Shown: one piece after another, positions 1 to 5,232 of the stretch
How the letters are laid out: each line of letters begins with the position of its first letter
Position numbering within the stretch: the first letter of the stretch is position 1
Made by a program: the position numbers and the translations under genes
Notes under the pieces: generated by a model
Database searches by the model: none
What the model was told of the DNA's origin: nothing
Seen by the model: the letters and a program-made list of their open reading frames with translations, nothing else
NCBI GenBank assembly: GCA_003520145.1
Contig: DOVJ01000199.1
Coordinates: 1 to 5,458 of the forward strand
Source: Eubacterium sp.
GTDB lineage: Bacteria > Bacillota > Clostridia > Lachnospirales > Lachnospiraceae
DNA: 5,458 nucleotides
Direction: 5' to 3'

Positions 1-110
1 GTCTTCTTTGTAAGAATGTGGCTCTTGTATGCCTTCATTCTCTTGAGCTCACCTGTACCTGTCTTTTTGAAACGCTTTGCAGCTGCTCTGTTAGTCTTTA
101 ACTTTGGCAT
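1..110 (-). CDS. rpmI: 50S ribosomal protein L35, N-terminal part (cut by window edge)
   Basis: Ribosomal protein L35 is a small, very basic component of the large ribosomal subunit. The visible 36 residues begin MPKLKTNRAAAKRFKKTGTG and continue with ELKRMKAYKSHILTKK, a typical L35 N-terminus with its Lys/Arg-rich RNA-binding segment. The family is about 65 residues long, so the rest lies beyond the left edge. The ATG at 110-108 is preceded by a strong GGAGGA site (plus-strand 118-123), with 7 nt between site and start. The gene lies 24 nt downstream of infC on the same strand, the standard infC-rpmI-rplT order. rplT would be expected next but is outside the window. Expression should follow the infC promoter and leader. 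Recognition is by sequence and context and is close to certain. Confidence 0.96.
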   Translation of the reverse strand, partial: MPKLKTNRAAAKRFKKTGTGELKRMKAYKSHILTKK

Positions 111-134
111 TGTAATGTCCTCCTTAATAATATG

Positions 135-644
135 TTAACGCTTTTCAGATAAAAACATCTGAACGCTCCTGCCTTCAATCTTAGGAGCTTTGTCGACGAT
201 AGCGATGTCTTCAAGACGCTTTGCGAAATCGTCGAGTATTACTTTGGTCTCCTGCATATGAGCCATCTCACGTCCTCTGTAGCGGAGTGTTACCTTGACT
301 CTGTCACCGTTCTGGATGAACTTTCTTGCAGCATTGACCTTGGTGTTGATATCATTCTCTTCGATATTCGGAGATAATCTCACTTCTTTAATTTCAATGA
401 TTCTCTGCTTTTTCTTCTGTTCTTTTTCTTTTCTCGCTTTTTCGTAGCGATACTTACCGGCGTCTACGATCTTACAGACCGGTGTCTTACCGGATGAAAC
501 CTTAACAAGATCCACACCTGCTTCATCAGCAAGGTTAAGAGCGTCTCTGATTGGCATAACGCCTACGTTGACACCATTAGGATCGATGACCATAACTTCC
601 TTGTCTCTGATCTGTTCGTTGATGATTAAATCGTTGTTGTTAAT
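135..644 (-). CDS. infC: Translation initiation factor IF-3, ATT start codon
   Basis: IF-3 binds the 30S subunit, blocks premature joining of 50S, and proofreads the start codon and initiator tRNA. The protein of 169 residues is normal length. It has an N-terminal domain (about 1-63, opening INNNDLIINEQIRDKEV), a Lys/Glu-rich linker helix (about 64-80), and a C-terminal domain (about 81-169) with SPNIEENDI and RYRGREMAH near residues 121-129. The frame is open to an ATG at 740, but that start would add 32 residues unlike IF-3 and would place the attenuator hairpin inside the gene. The family's N-terminus begins at ATT, 644-642, which has GGAGG (plus-strand 654-658) 9 nt upstream. An AUU start is the classic basis of IF-3 self-control in enterobacteria, because IF-3 discriminates against it. 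The same role here is an inference. rpmI follows 24 nt downstream. Confidence 0.95.
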   Translation of the reverse strand: MNNNDLIINEQIRDKEVMVIDPNGVNVGVMPIRDALNLADEAGVDLVKVSSGKTPVCKIVDAGKYRYEKARKEKEQKKKQRIIEIKEVRLSPNIEENDINTKVNAARKFIQNGDRVKVTLRYRGREMAHMQETKVILDDFAKRLEDIAIVDKAPKIEGRSVQMFLSEKR

Positions 645-797
645 AGTAGTGTACCTCCAGATATCCGAAATCCCACAAAAAAAGATGGCACAAAGCCATC
701 CACATACAGAAATAGAATAGTATATTCTTAACTGTATCAACCCGGGTCATACATATATGCCAAGGTGAGAGTGGAACTCTGCTTTCATTTCAACAAT
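645..797 (-). promoter_or_regulatory. infC 5' leader with attenuator, possibly an L20-type leader
   Basis: A transcript from the promoter at 802-830 would carry about 150 untranslated nucleotides before the ATT start of infC. The leader RNA holds three foldable parts in order. The first is a small hairpin (AGAGT/ACTCT, 768-780). The second is a longer two-part stem (ATACAG with CTGTAT at 732-737/704-709, and AGAATA with TATTCT at 723-728/714-719, loop 720-722). The third is an intrinsic terminator at 677-700. In Firmicutes the infC-rpmI-rplT operon is known to be controlled by L20 binding a leader that ends in a terminator. Position and terminator fit that model, but I could not align this leader to the known L20 leader structure or identify a clear antiterminator, so the class is an inference. 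Confidence 0.55.
677..700 (-). terminator. Intrinsic terminator (attenuator) in the infC leader
   Basis: On the minus strand GATGGC and GCCATC form a perfect 6-bp stem with a TTTGT loop, followed directly by seven T residues. It sits between the infC promoter and the infC ribosome-binding site. It therefore stops leader transcripts before infC unless it is prevented from forming, which is the layout of a transcription attenuator. It could also catch read-through from the ABC operon upstream. Confidence 0.78.
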
Positions 798-801
798 AGA
801 T

Positions 802-830
802 ACTATAACAGAATTCCACCCGGTTGTCAA
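802..830 (-). promoter_or_regulatory. Sigma-A-type promoter for infC-rpmI
   Basis: Reading the minus strand, a perfect TTGACA (plus-strand 825-830) is followed after exactly 17 nt by TATAGT (802-807). The predicted start point is near 796-797. The promoter begins just 20 nt beyond the stop codon of the ABC permease gene, so the ribosomal/IF-3 operon has its own promoter in the gap between the two minus-strand operons. Confidence 0.85.
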
Positions 831-850
831 CACATTTTTTGAAAAAAATA

Positions 851-2458
851 TCAGTGATTTTTGAAATGCTTTGGCGCCATCCTCTTTACCAGCAAAAGTG
901 CTACTGGATAATATACGAGAGTTATCGCTATATATATGAGGCAGAGTATTGTAAGTGGTGAATCAGGTTTTATGATATCTGAACTGTAAAGCATGTAACA
1001 GACCCAATATGTTAAGAAGCCGATTACGCCGTATAACTTTGATGTTCCCTTGAGGTCTGCTGTATATGGCTGGAAGAGATAGTACATCGCTATCCAGTGC
1101 AGTGAGAATAGGCAGTTCAGTGCAAACATGCTTACAAGTATGCTTATAAGGCTCATTATGTCATCGTTGACGCCATTGATGACGTTGAGTATACATATTA
1201 TGACTCCGCCTAACATGGTTGGAAATGCGTTGTACATAGTCAGTGATCGAACTCTTAATCTGAAGAGTTTGAGTATGGTTGCCTTGGAACGATAGAAGTT
1301 GTAAGTTAACATGGCGTGATCACAGTTTGCGTACATAACAGAAGTTATGGACGAACCTGTGTTGAAGTAGTATATCGCAATCGGTATGAGCCTCATGATC
1401 ATAACAGGGTGATAATTGCTCGAATTAAAAGGGTTCTTTGTAAGGTCGTAGATTATAACTACCAGACCTATGGCTGTTATTATGAGACTCTTTATAAAAC
1501 TTGGCTTATACAGAAGCTTTCTGTGTCTTATGCAGAACATTTCGTGAAGGAATTCGAATCCTGTTTTGTTCGAAGTTTTCCCCTTATCGATGGTGATTTT
1601 CTTCTGGTTGCTTGTTACTAAGGCATCCTTCTTGAGTCCTGCTTTTTCGCTTGCTTCCATAGCGGATTCTACACTGAAGGCTTTCTTGTACATGAGATTG
1701 TAGTCATCGTATGCTAAAAGCCTGCAAAGTGCCAGTACACTCAAGGCTATGATCATGAAAGCGACTATGACATATGCAGGGAAGCTAAGACCTATACCTA
1801 GGTATGTCAGACCGAGTAAAAGCGCAAGCGCAGCGAAGCTTAGTATGTTGCATGTCCATATGAAAGTCTTATTCTCAGCTAAATCGTGCTTTACGGTCAG
1901 GTAAGCTATCCATGAACCTATAATCTTGCATGCTAAGTATAGTGGAAGGTATATAAGCACTACTAATGGCGATGCATCGAATGCAAATATCCCCATCACC
2001 AGCATGATCGGTAAGATGAAGAGACCATTAACAACATTTTTAAGGATCATGTTGCCAAGCAAAAGAGGCTTTGATTCCATGCGAAGCAGGATTATACTTA
2101 TATAATTCTCCTCATTATAGGCAAATGTTGTGGTGTTGTTGATAGCGCCTATCAGACTGTATAGTATGATGGCCATCATAAAGAAGCAGGGCGCAGGTGT
2201 TGTGATCTTCAGGGATTCTTTCATGGAAATATAAGGGATTACATATATAACAAATGATATGACACCATGGATCAAAAATGCTAAGAGCGCCCTCTTGATC
2301 AGAGCCCATACCATAGCAAGTATCTTAAGCCATAAGAACTTTATGTTCGATGATGGTATGAACTTGCCGATAAGAGGAAGTCTTCTAAGTGATGCAAGAA
2401 ATCGGTTGACTTCCATAGTGTACTGTATCTGCATAGTCGTAAAGATACTATCAAGCAT
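851..2458 (-). CDS. ABC transporter permease, 12-segment membrane protein, substrate unknown
   Basis: This is the membrane half of an ABC transporter whose ATPase is encoded immediately upstream. The 535-residue product is strongly hydrophobic. By eye it has about twelve membrane segments: six near residues 55-80, 90-108, 143-160, 163-188, 200-222 and 226-248, then a polar loop (about 250-318, rich in Lys, Glu and Ser), then six more near 322-340, 352-372, 412-430, 434-462, 474-492 and 500-524. This two-times-six layout in one chain suggests a fused permease that would need no second permease gene. The N-terminal stretch LRRLPLIGKFIP recalls uncharacterised clostridial ABC permeases (from memory, not searched). 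The ATG at 2458 overlaps the ATPase stop by 8 bp, with GGAGG lying inside the end of the ATPase gene, so translation is probably coupled. I do not recognise the substrate; export is more likely than uptake because no binding protein is present. Confidence 0.85.
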   Translation of the reverse strand: MLDSIFTTMQIQYTMEVNRFLASLRRLPLIGKFIPSSNIKFLWLKILAMVWALIKRALLAFLIHGVISFVIYVIPYISMKESLKITTPAPCFFMMAIILYSLIGAINNTTTFAYNEENYISIILLRMESKPLLLGNMILKNVVNGLFILPIMLVMGIFAFDASPLVVLIYLPLYLACKIIGSWIAYLTVKHDLAENKTFIWTCNILSFAALALLLGLTYLGIGLSFPAYVIVAFMIIALSVLALCRLLAYDDYNLMYKKAFSVESAMEASEKAGLKKDALVTSNQKKITIDKGKTSNKTGFEFLHEMFCIRHRKLLYKPSFIKSLIITAIGLVVIIYDLTKNPFNSSNYHPVMIMRLIPIAIYYFNTGSSITSVMYANCDHAMLTYNFYRSKATILKLFRLRVRSLTMYNAFPTMLGGVIICILNVINGVNDDIMSLISILVSMFALNCLFSLHWIAMYYLFQPYTADLKGTSKLYGVIGFLTYWVCYMLYSSDIIKPDSPLTILCLIYIAITLVYYPVALLLVKRMAPKHFKNH

Positions 2459-3158
2459 TTTCTTCCTCCTTCAATGCCTCGAGGATCATATGTCTGCGCT
2501 CTTCGTTATCGGCTTCTTCAGTAGGAAGAGATGTAAGCTTATGGTTGTGCAGAAGCACGATTTCGTCAGCAAGTGTCAGCGCAAGCTCCATGATGTGTGT
2601 GGAGAATATGACAATCCTGCCGTCTTTGGCCTTCTTGAGCAGGTCTTTCATCTCCTCGGCAGCCACCACGTCAAGCGCAGTAAGCGGCTCGTCAAGCAGA
2701 AGAACCGGTGTGTCGTTGATGAGACTGAGAAGAAGTTGTATCTTGGTCTTCATGCCGTGCGAATAGTCACGCAACAGCGTATCGCGGTCTTCTTCTTTGA
2801 TTCCGACCATCTCAAGATACTGATCTGCTGTTTTGTCAAAATGTATCTTCTTGTTGTTAATGCTCATGAAGAAGCTTAAGAATTCTCTGCCTGTAAGGAA
2901 ACTTGGCACAGTAGGAGTGGATATCACGTAGCTTATGTCTTCGAATGAGACAGGCCTTGTGCTCTCTTCGCTAGAAAGTGTAATATCGCCTGAATCTACT
3001 GCAAGATCGCCGTTGATACAGTTGAAGAAGGTAGTTTTACCTGAGCCGTTACGGCCTAGAAGAACGTAGATCTTACCTTTTTCGAAGGTGAAGTCAGCCT
3101 GGTCTAGAATAATCTTCTTTCCAAACTTCTTACTTAGATGATTGATAATTAATTCCAT
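2451..3158 (-). CDS. ABC transporter ATP-binding protein
   Basis: This is the cytoplasmic ATPase that powers the permease encoded just downstream. The 235 residues carry the full nucleotide-binding fold: Walker A GRNGSGKT (35-42), signature SHGMK (133-137, a common variant of LSGGQ in ABC-2-like exporters), Walker B VLLLDEP (152-158), the D-loop LTALD (159-163) and the switch His188 in IFSTH. The usual Q-loop glutamine appears to be Ser80 (in ISYVISTP), which is unusual. Length is typical for a single-domain ATPase. The ATG at 3158 has a GGGGG site 4 nt upstream, and a promoter lies at 3190-3218. The last codons overlap the permease start, so the two genes form an operon. A role in export (lipid, peptide or drug) is inferred; the substrate cannot be named. 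Confidence 0.92.
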   Translation of the reverse strand: MELIINHLSKKFGKKIILDQADFTFEKGKIYVLLGRNGSGKTTFFNCINGDLAVDSGDITLSSEESTRPVSFEDISYVISTPTVPSFLTGREFLSFFMSINNKKIHFDKTADQYLEMVGIKEEDRDTLLRDYSHGMKTKIQLLLSLINDTPVLLLDEPLTALDVVAAEEMKDLLKKAKDGRIVIFSTHIMELALTLADEIVLLHNHKLTSLPTEEADNEERRHMILEALKEEENA

Positions 3159-3189
3159 ATATCCCCCTTATTGAATGATATTTTCCTCG

Positions 3190-3218
3190 ATTTTAGCATA
3201 TTTTCGAAAAAAAGTCAA
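3190..3218 (-). promoter_or_regulatory. Promoter of the ABC transporter operon
   Basis: On the minus strand TTGACT (plus-strand 3213-3218) is followed after 17 nt by TAAAAT (3190-3195). TGC stands directly before the -10 box, giving an extended -10. Transcription would begin near 3183, leaving a leader of about 25 nt before the ATPase start. The -35 box lies only 9 nt from the -35 of the divergent redox operon. Confidence 0.78.
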
Positions 3219-3227
3219 AAATATGTG

Positions 3228-3256
3228 TTGACAAGTAAGAATAGATTGTGTAAAAT
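3228..3256 (+). promoter_or_regulatory. Promoter of the thioredoxin/OhrR redox operon
   Basis: A perfect TTGACA (3228-3233) is followed after 17 nt by TAAAAT (3251-3256). Transcription would start near 3263, inside the palindrome that begins one base after the -10 box, with a leader of about 32 nt. A promoter this close to consensus is expected to be strong unless repressed, which fits an operator overlapping the start point. Confidence 0.85.
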
Positions 3257-3274
3257 CTAATTGTAAACAATTAG
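3257..3274 (+). promoter_or_regulatory. Palindromic operator, probable binding site of the OhrR/MarR-type regulator
   Basis: CTAATTGT and ACAATTAG are perfect 8-bp inverted arms separated by AA. The size and AT-rich character match sites bound by MarR-family dimers. It starts immediately after the -10 box and covers the predicted transcription start, a position where a bound repressor blocks transcription. The third gene of this operon encodes an OhrR-like repressor, so autoregulation is the simplest reading. The site shares the AATTGT/ACAATT half-sites of the B. subtilis OhrR operator, as I remember it, but in the opposite order about the centre. The pairing of regulator and site is inferred. 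I see no second copy of this palindrome in the window. Confidence 0.7.
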
Positions 3275-3294
3275 TGAAAGGCGGTGCGTAACAT

Positions 3295-4158
3295 ATGGTA
3301 GACATAGCCATAGTCGGAAGTGGTATAGCGGCTGTCAGTGCGGCGCTTACAGCCAAGCTTCGCGGTAAGAGTGTCAGTATCTTCGGAAGCAGGGAACTTG
3401 GCCGCAAGTACGAAGGAGAGCATGTGATCGCGAATTATCCCGGTTTTACGAAGGTGCCTGCGAGTGAACTGAAGAATGCCCTTATCTCACAGTTAGAAGC
3501 AGAAAATCTTGTTATAACTGAAGATAAGATAAGCGCTGTCTATGCTATGGGGGCTTCTTTTACACTTATGGGTGCGAAGGATAGTTACGAAGCTCGTACA
3601 GTTATCATAGCTACCGGCGTTAGTGCGGTGAAACCCTATGAGGGTGAGAGCGAGTACCTCGGTCGTGGCGTGAGTTACTGCGCAACCTGCGATGCTATGT
3701 TATATAAGGGAAGACCTGTAGCAGTTATAGCAGACAGTGCTAAGGAGGAAGATGAAGTTAAGTTCCTTGCGTCTGTTGCATCAGAGGTTACATACATACC
3801 TGGATATGAGTGTGAGGCAACTCTTGGGTCTAACGTAACGGTCCTTAAGGGAAATGTCAAGAAAATCGAGGGCAGACTTAAGGCTGAGAAAGCAGTGCTG
3901 TCAAGTGGCGAAGAGGTGGTTGCCGATGCATTTTTCATACTGCGTGAGCAGGTGGCGCCGAATAACCTTGTGCCAGGGCTTAAGACAGAAGGCTCATACA
4001 TAGCAGTAGACAGGCAGATGAGGACGAATATAGCAGGATGCTTTGCCTGCGGCGATGTTACGGGAGCGCCGCTGCAGTACGCTAAGGCGGCCGGAGAAGG
4101 CAATATAGCGGCTCTTTCGGCAGTTAATTACATCAATACTACAAAAACGGAGGTTTAA
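3295..4158 (+). CDS. trxB: Thioredoxin reductase-like flavoprotein lacking NADPH motifs (FFTR-type candidate)
   Basis: This flavoprotein should reduce thioredoxin through a disulfide next to FAD. It has the FAD-binding GSGIAA motif (8-13), the ATG motif (106-108), the redox centre C129-A-T-C132 in GVSYCATCD, and the second FAD motif CFACGDVTGAPLQ (249-261). The NADPH domain is altered: the expected GxGxxA/S motif reads VAVIADSAKEEDE (142-154), and the HRRxxxR motif that holds the NADPH phosphate reads IPGYECE (168-174). This pattern is known from clostridial ferredoxin-dependent flavin thioredoxin reductases (FFTR). At 287 residues it is slightly shorter than NADPH-dependent TrxB (about 310). 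The start ATG has GGCGG 10 nt upstream, behind the promoter and operator at 3228-3274. trxA follows after 2 nt. Thioredoxin as partner is well supported; ferredoxin as donor is inferred. It could instead use another donor or be an inactive paralogue. Confidence 0.9.
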   Translation: MVDIAIVGSGIAAVSAALTAKLRGKSVSIFGSRELGRKYEGEHVIANYPGFTKVPASELKNALISQLEAENLVITEDKISAVYAMGASFTLMGAKDSYEARTVIIATGVSAVKPYEGESEYLGRGVSYCATCDAMLYKGRPVAVIADSAKEEDEVKFLASVASEVTYIPGYECEATLGSNVTVLKGNVKKIEGRLKAEKAVLSSGEEVVADAFFILREQVAPNNLVPGLKTEGSYIAVDRQMRTNIAGCFACGDVTGAPLQYAKAAGEGNIAALSAVNYINTTKTEV

Positions 4159-4160
4159 TT

Positions 4161-4469
4161 ATGGTAAAGAAGATTAATTCTAAGGAATTCGAGGCAGTTA
4201 AGAATGATGGTGTTATAGTTGTGGACTTCAACGCGACATGGTGCAATCCGTGTAAGATGCTCGCGCCGATACTTGAGTCAGTATCTGAGAAGATAACTGA
4301 TGTGAAGTTCTATGCAATCGATACTGATCAGAACACTGAGCTTGCGATCAAATGCGGTGTAAGCAGCATACCAGCTGTTATGATCTTCAAGAATGGCGAG
4401 AAGGTCGCAGAGAATATCGGTTTTGTACCTGAAGATGCTATGATGGAGTTCGTTAATTCCAACAAGTAG
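4161..4469 (+). CDS. trxA: Thioredoxin with a CNPC active site
   Basis: Thioredoxin passes electrons from its reductase to ribonucleotide reductase, peroxidases and oxidised cytosolic proteins. The 102-residue single-domain fold is complete. The buried Asp22 lies in VVDF, the active site ATWC28-N-P-C31-K replaces the standard CGPC, the cis-proline is Pro71 in SSIPAV, and the KNGEKV turn follows. The Gly-to-Asn change between the cysteines should alter redox potential or partner choice. An extra Cys65 lies just ahead of the cis-Pro loop. The ATG is 2 nt after the reductase stop, and its GGAGGT site lies inside the last reductase codons, so the two are translationally linked and are probably physiological partners. 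The regulator gene starts 9 nt downstream. The family call is near certain; the effect of CNPC is inferred. Confidence 0.96.
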   Translation: MVKKINSKEFEAVKNDGVIVVDFNATWCNPCKMLAPILESVSEKITDVKFYAIDTDQNTELAIKCGVSSIPAVMIFKNGEKVAENIGFVPEDAMMEFVNSNK

Positions 4470-4478
4470 GGGGCTTCT

Positions 4479-4904
4479 ATGGACTATGAAGAAATAAGGC
4501 TTGATAAGCAGCTGTGTTTTCCCATATATGCGTGCGCAAAGGAGATAACGAGGCGTTACAGACCTTATCTTGATAAGATAGATCTTACTTATACCCAATA
4601 CATCACTATGATGGTACTGTGGGAGAGGCGCAATATATGCGTGAAGGACTTAGGCTCGATACTTATGCTTGACTCAGGTACGCTTACGCCTCTTCTTAAG
4701 AAACTGGAGCAAAAGGGCCTTATTGAGCGCAAAAGAAGCGATGAAGACGAGCGTTATCTCGATATCTGCGTGACCGATAAGGGACTTGCACTCAGGTCTG
4801 AAGCCTGCAGAATTCAGGAGAATATGTGCAAGTCTGTGAATATAAGCGAAGATGAGGCGAGGACTCTGAAGGGGATACTGGGGAAGATAATGGAAAATGA
4901 GTAG
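4479..4904 (+). CDS. ohrR: OhrR-type MarR-family peroxide-sensing repressor
   Basis: This is a dimeric winged-helix repressor of the MarR family, closest by eye to OhrR, which releases DNA when organic peroxides or hypochlorite oxidise a reactive cysteine. The 141 residues include LDKQLCF with Cys13, equivalent to the sensing Cys15 of B. subtilis OhrR. Tyr27 and Tyr38 match its partner residues Tyr29 and Tyr40. The DNA-binding part contains LDSGTLTPLLKKLEQKGLI (64-82) and the wing RKRSDEDER (84-92), both almost identical to OhrR. Further cysteines are 19, 54, 97, 110 and 117. Cys117 is about as far from Cys13 as the resolving Cys127 is from Cys22 in Xanthomonas OhrR, so a two-Cys mechanism is possible. 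An AGGGGG site precedes the ATG. OhrR normally neighbours ohr; here its partners are trxB and trxA. It probably binds 3257-3274. The OhrR subclass is likely; the exact signal is inferred. Confidence 0.88.
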   Translation: MDYEEIRLDKQLCFPIYACAKEITRRYRPYLDKIDLTYTQYITMMVLWERRNICVKDLGSILMLDSGTLTPLLKKLEQKGLIERKRSDEDERYLDICVTDKGLALRSEACRIQENMCKSVNISEDEARTLKGILGKIMENE

Positions 4905-4925
4905 ATTGACAGCGGGATTTCAGGT

Positions 4926-5027
4926 AGAATTCATCGTCATACTGCGACACGTCAAGATTTCTATGATTTCGCTGGCAGAATTCATCGTCATCCTGCGACA
5001 CGTCAAGATTTCTATACTTTCGCGTGC
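4926..5027 (+). repeat. 51-bp direct tandem duplication (two copies)
   Basis: Copies at 4926-4976 and 4977-5027 are 51 bp each and abut exactly. Both begin AGAATTCATCGTCAT, and 46 of 51 positions match; the first 39 positions differ at only one base. The second copy is also the outer left arm of the large palindrome that follows, so the array is one extra left arm set in front of a complete palindrome. Short open frames exist on both strands, but none has coding features, and the repeat explains their similar peptides. Confidence 0.88.
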
Positions 5028-5153
5028 ATCAATTAGCAAAGCCCTCTCGCAAACTCGTGCTCTTCGAGCACTCAAACAGTGCTTCGGGCTTTGCATTAGC
5101 ACGCTCAAGTATGACGAAATCTTGCGAATCGTCGCCGTACGACGATGAATTCT
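4977..5153 (+). repeat. 177-bp imperfect palindrome, MITE/REP-like element
   Basis: The left arm (4977-5044) and right arm (5086-5153) are inverted copies of about 68 bp. Perfectly matching blocks from outside in are AGAATTCATCGTC, GCGAC, CAAGATTTC, ATACTT, GCGTGC and GCAAAGCCC, with short gaps between them. The 41-bp centre contains a smaller hairpin, GTGCTC/GAGCAC (5057-5071). The right arm also has a local stem, ATCGTCG/CGACGAT (5128-5146), followed 6 nt later by TTTTT, so it may help end transcripts of the redox operon. There is no transposase and no clear target-site duplication. The shape fits a non-autonomous miniature element or a long intergenic palindromic repeat; which of these it is cannot be decided from one copy. 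Confidence 0.75.
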
Positions 5154-5190
5154 TTTTAAGTTGTGGCTGACGGCAGTTTTACGATTGCTT

Positions 5191-5232
5191 AGCAGCGGGA
5201 TTTGAGAAAATCCTGATTTCCGCTGCTTTTTT
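5191..5232 (+). terminator. Terminator-like hairpin, first array unit
   Basis: AGCAGCGG (5191-5198) pairs with CCGCTGCT, and six T residues follow (5227-5232). An inner GATTT/AAATC pairing can extend the fold. It is the first strong intrinsic-terminator shape downstream of ohrR, about 290 nt after its stop codon, and could end the redox operon transcript. Units 2 and 3 of the array would serve as back-ups. Confidence 0.6.

Noticed and set aside
645..740. 32-residue N-terminal extension of IF-3 from an ATG at 740
   Set aside because: It runs through the attenuator hairpin, has no IF-3-like sequence, and the ATT start has a better ribosome-binding site.
747..788. Possible 13-codon leader peptide upstream of infC (MKAEFHSHLGIYV)
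   Set aside because: There is no Shine-Dalgarno site before its ATG and no run of diagnostic codons; it is probably chance.
831..850. Terminator directly after the ABC permease gene
   Set aside because: Only A/T tracts are present with no GC-containing stem, so read-through into the infC leader is possible.
3675..4103. 142-codon antisense frame within the reductase gene
   Set aside because: It is a shadow of trxB, whose frame has full-length family motifs; the antisense product shows none.
4897..5148. Small reading frames on both strands over the palindrome
   Set aside because: Their peptides simply mirror the direct and inverted repeats, and the frames lack ribosome-binding sites and recognisable domains.
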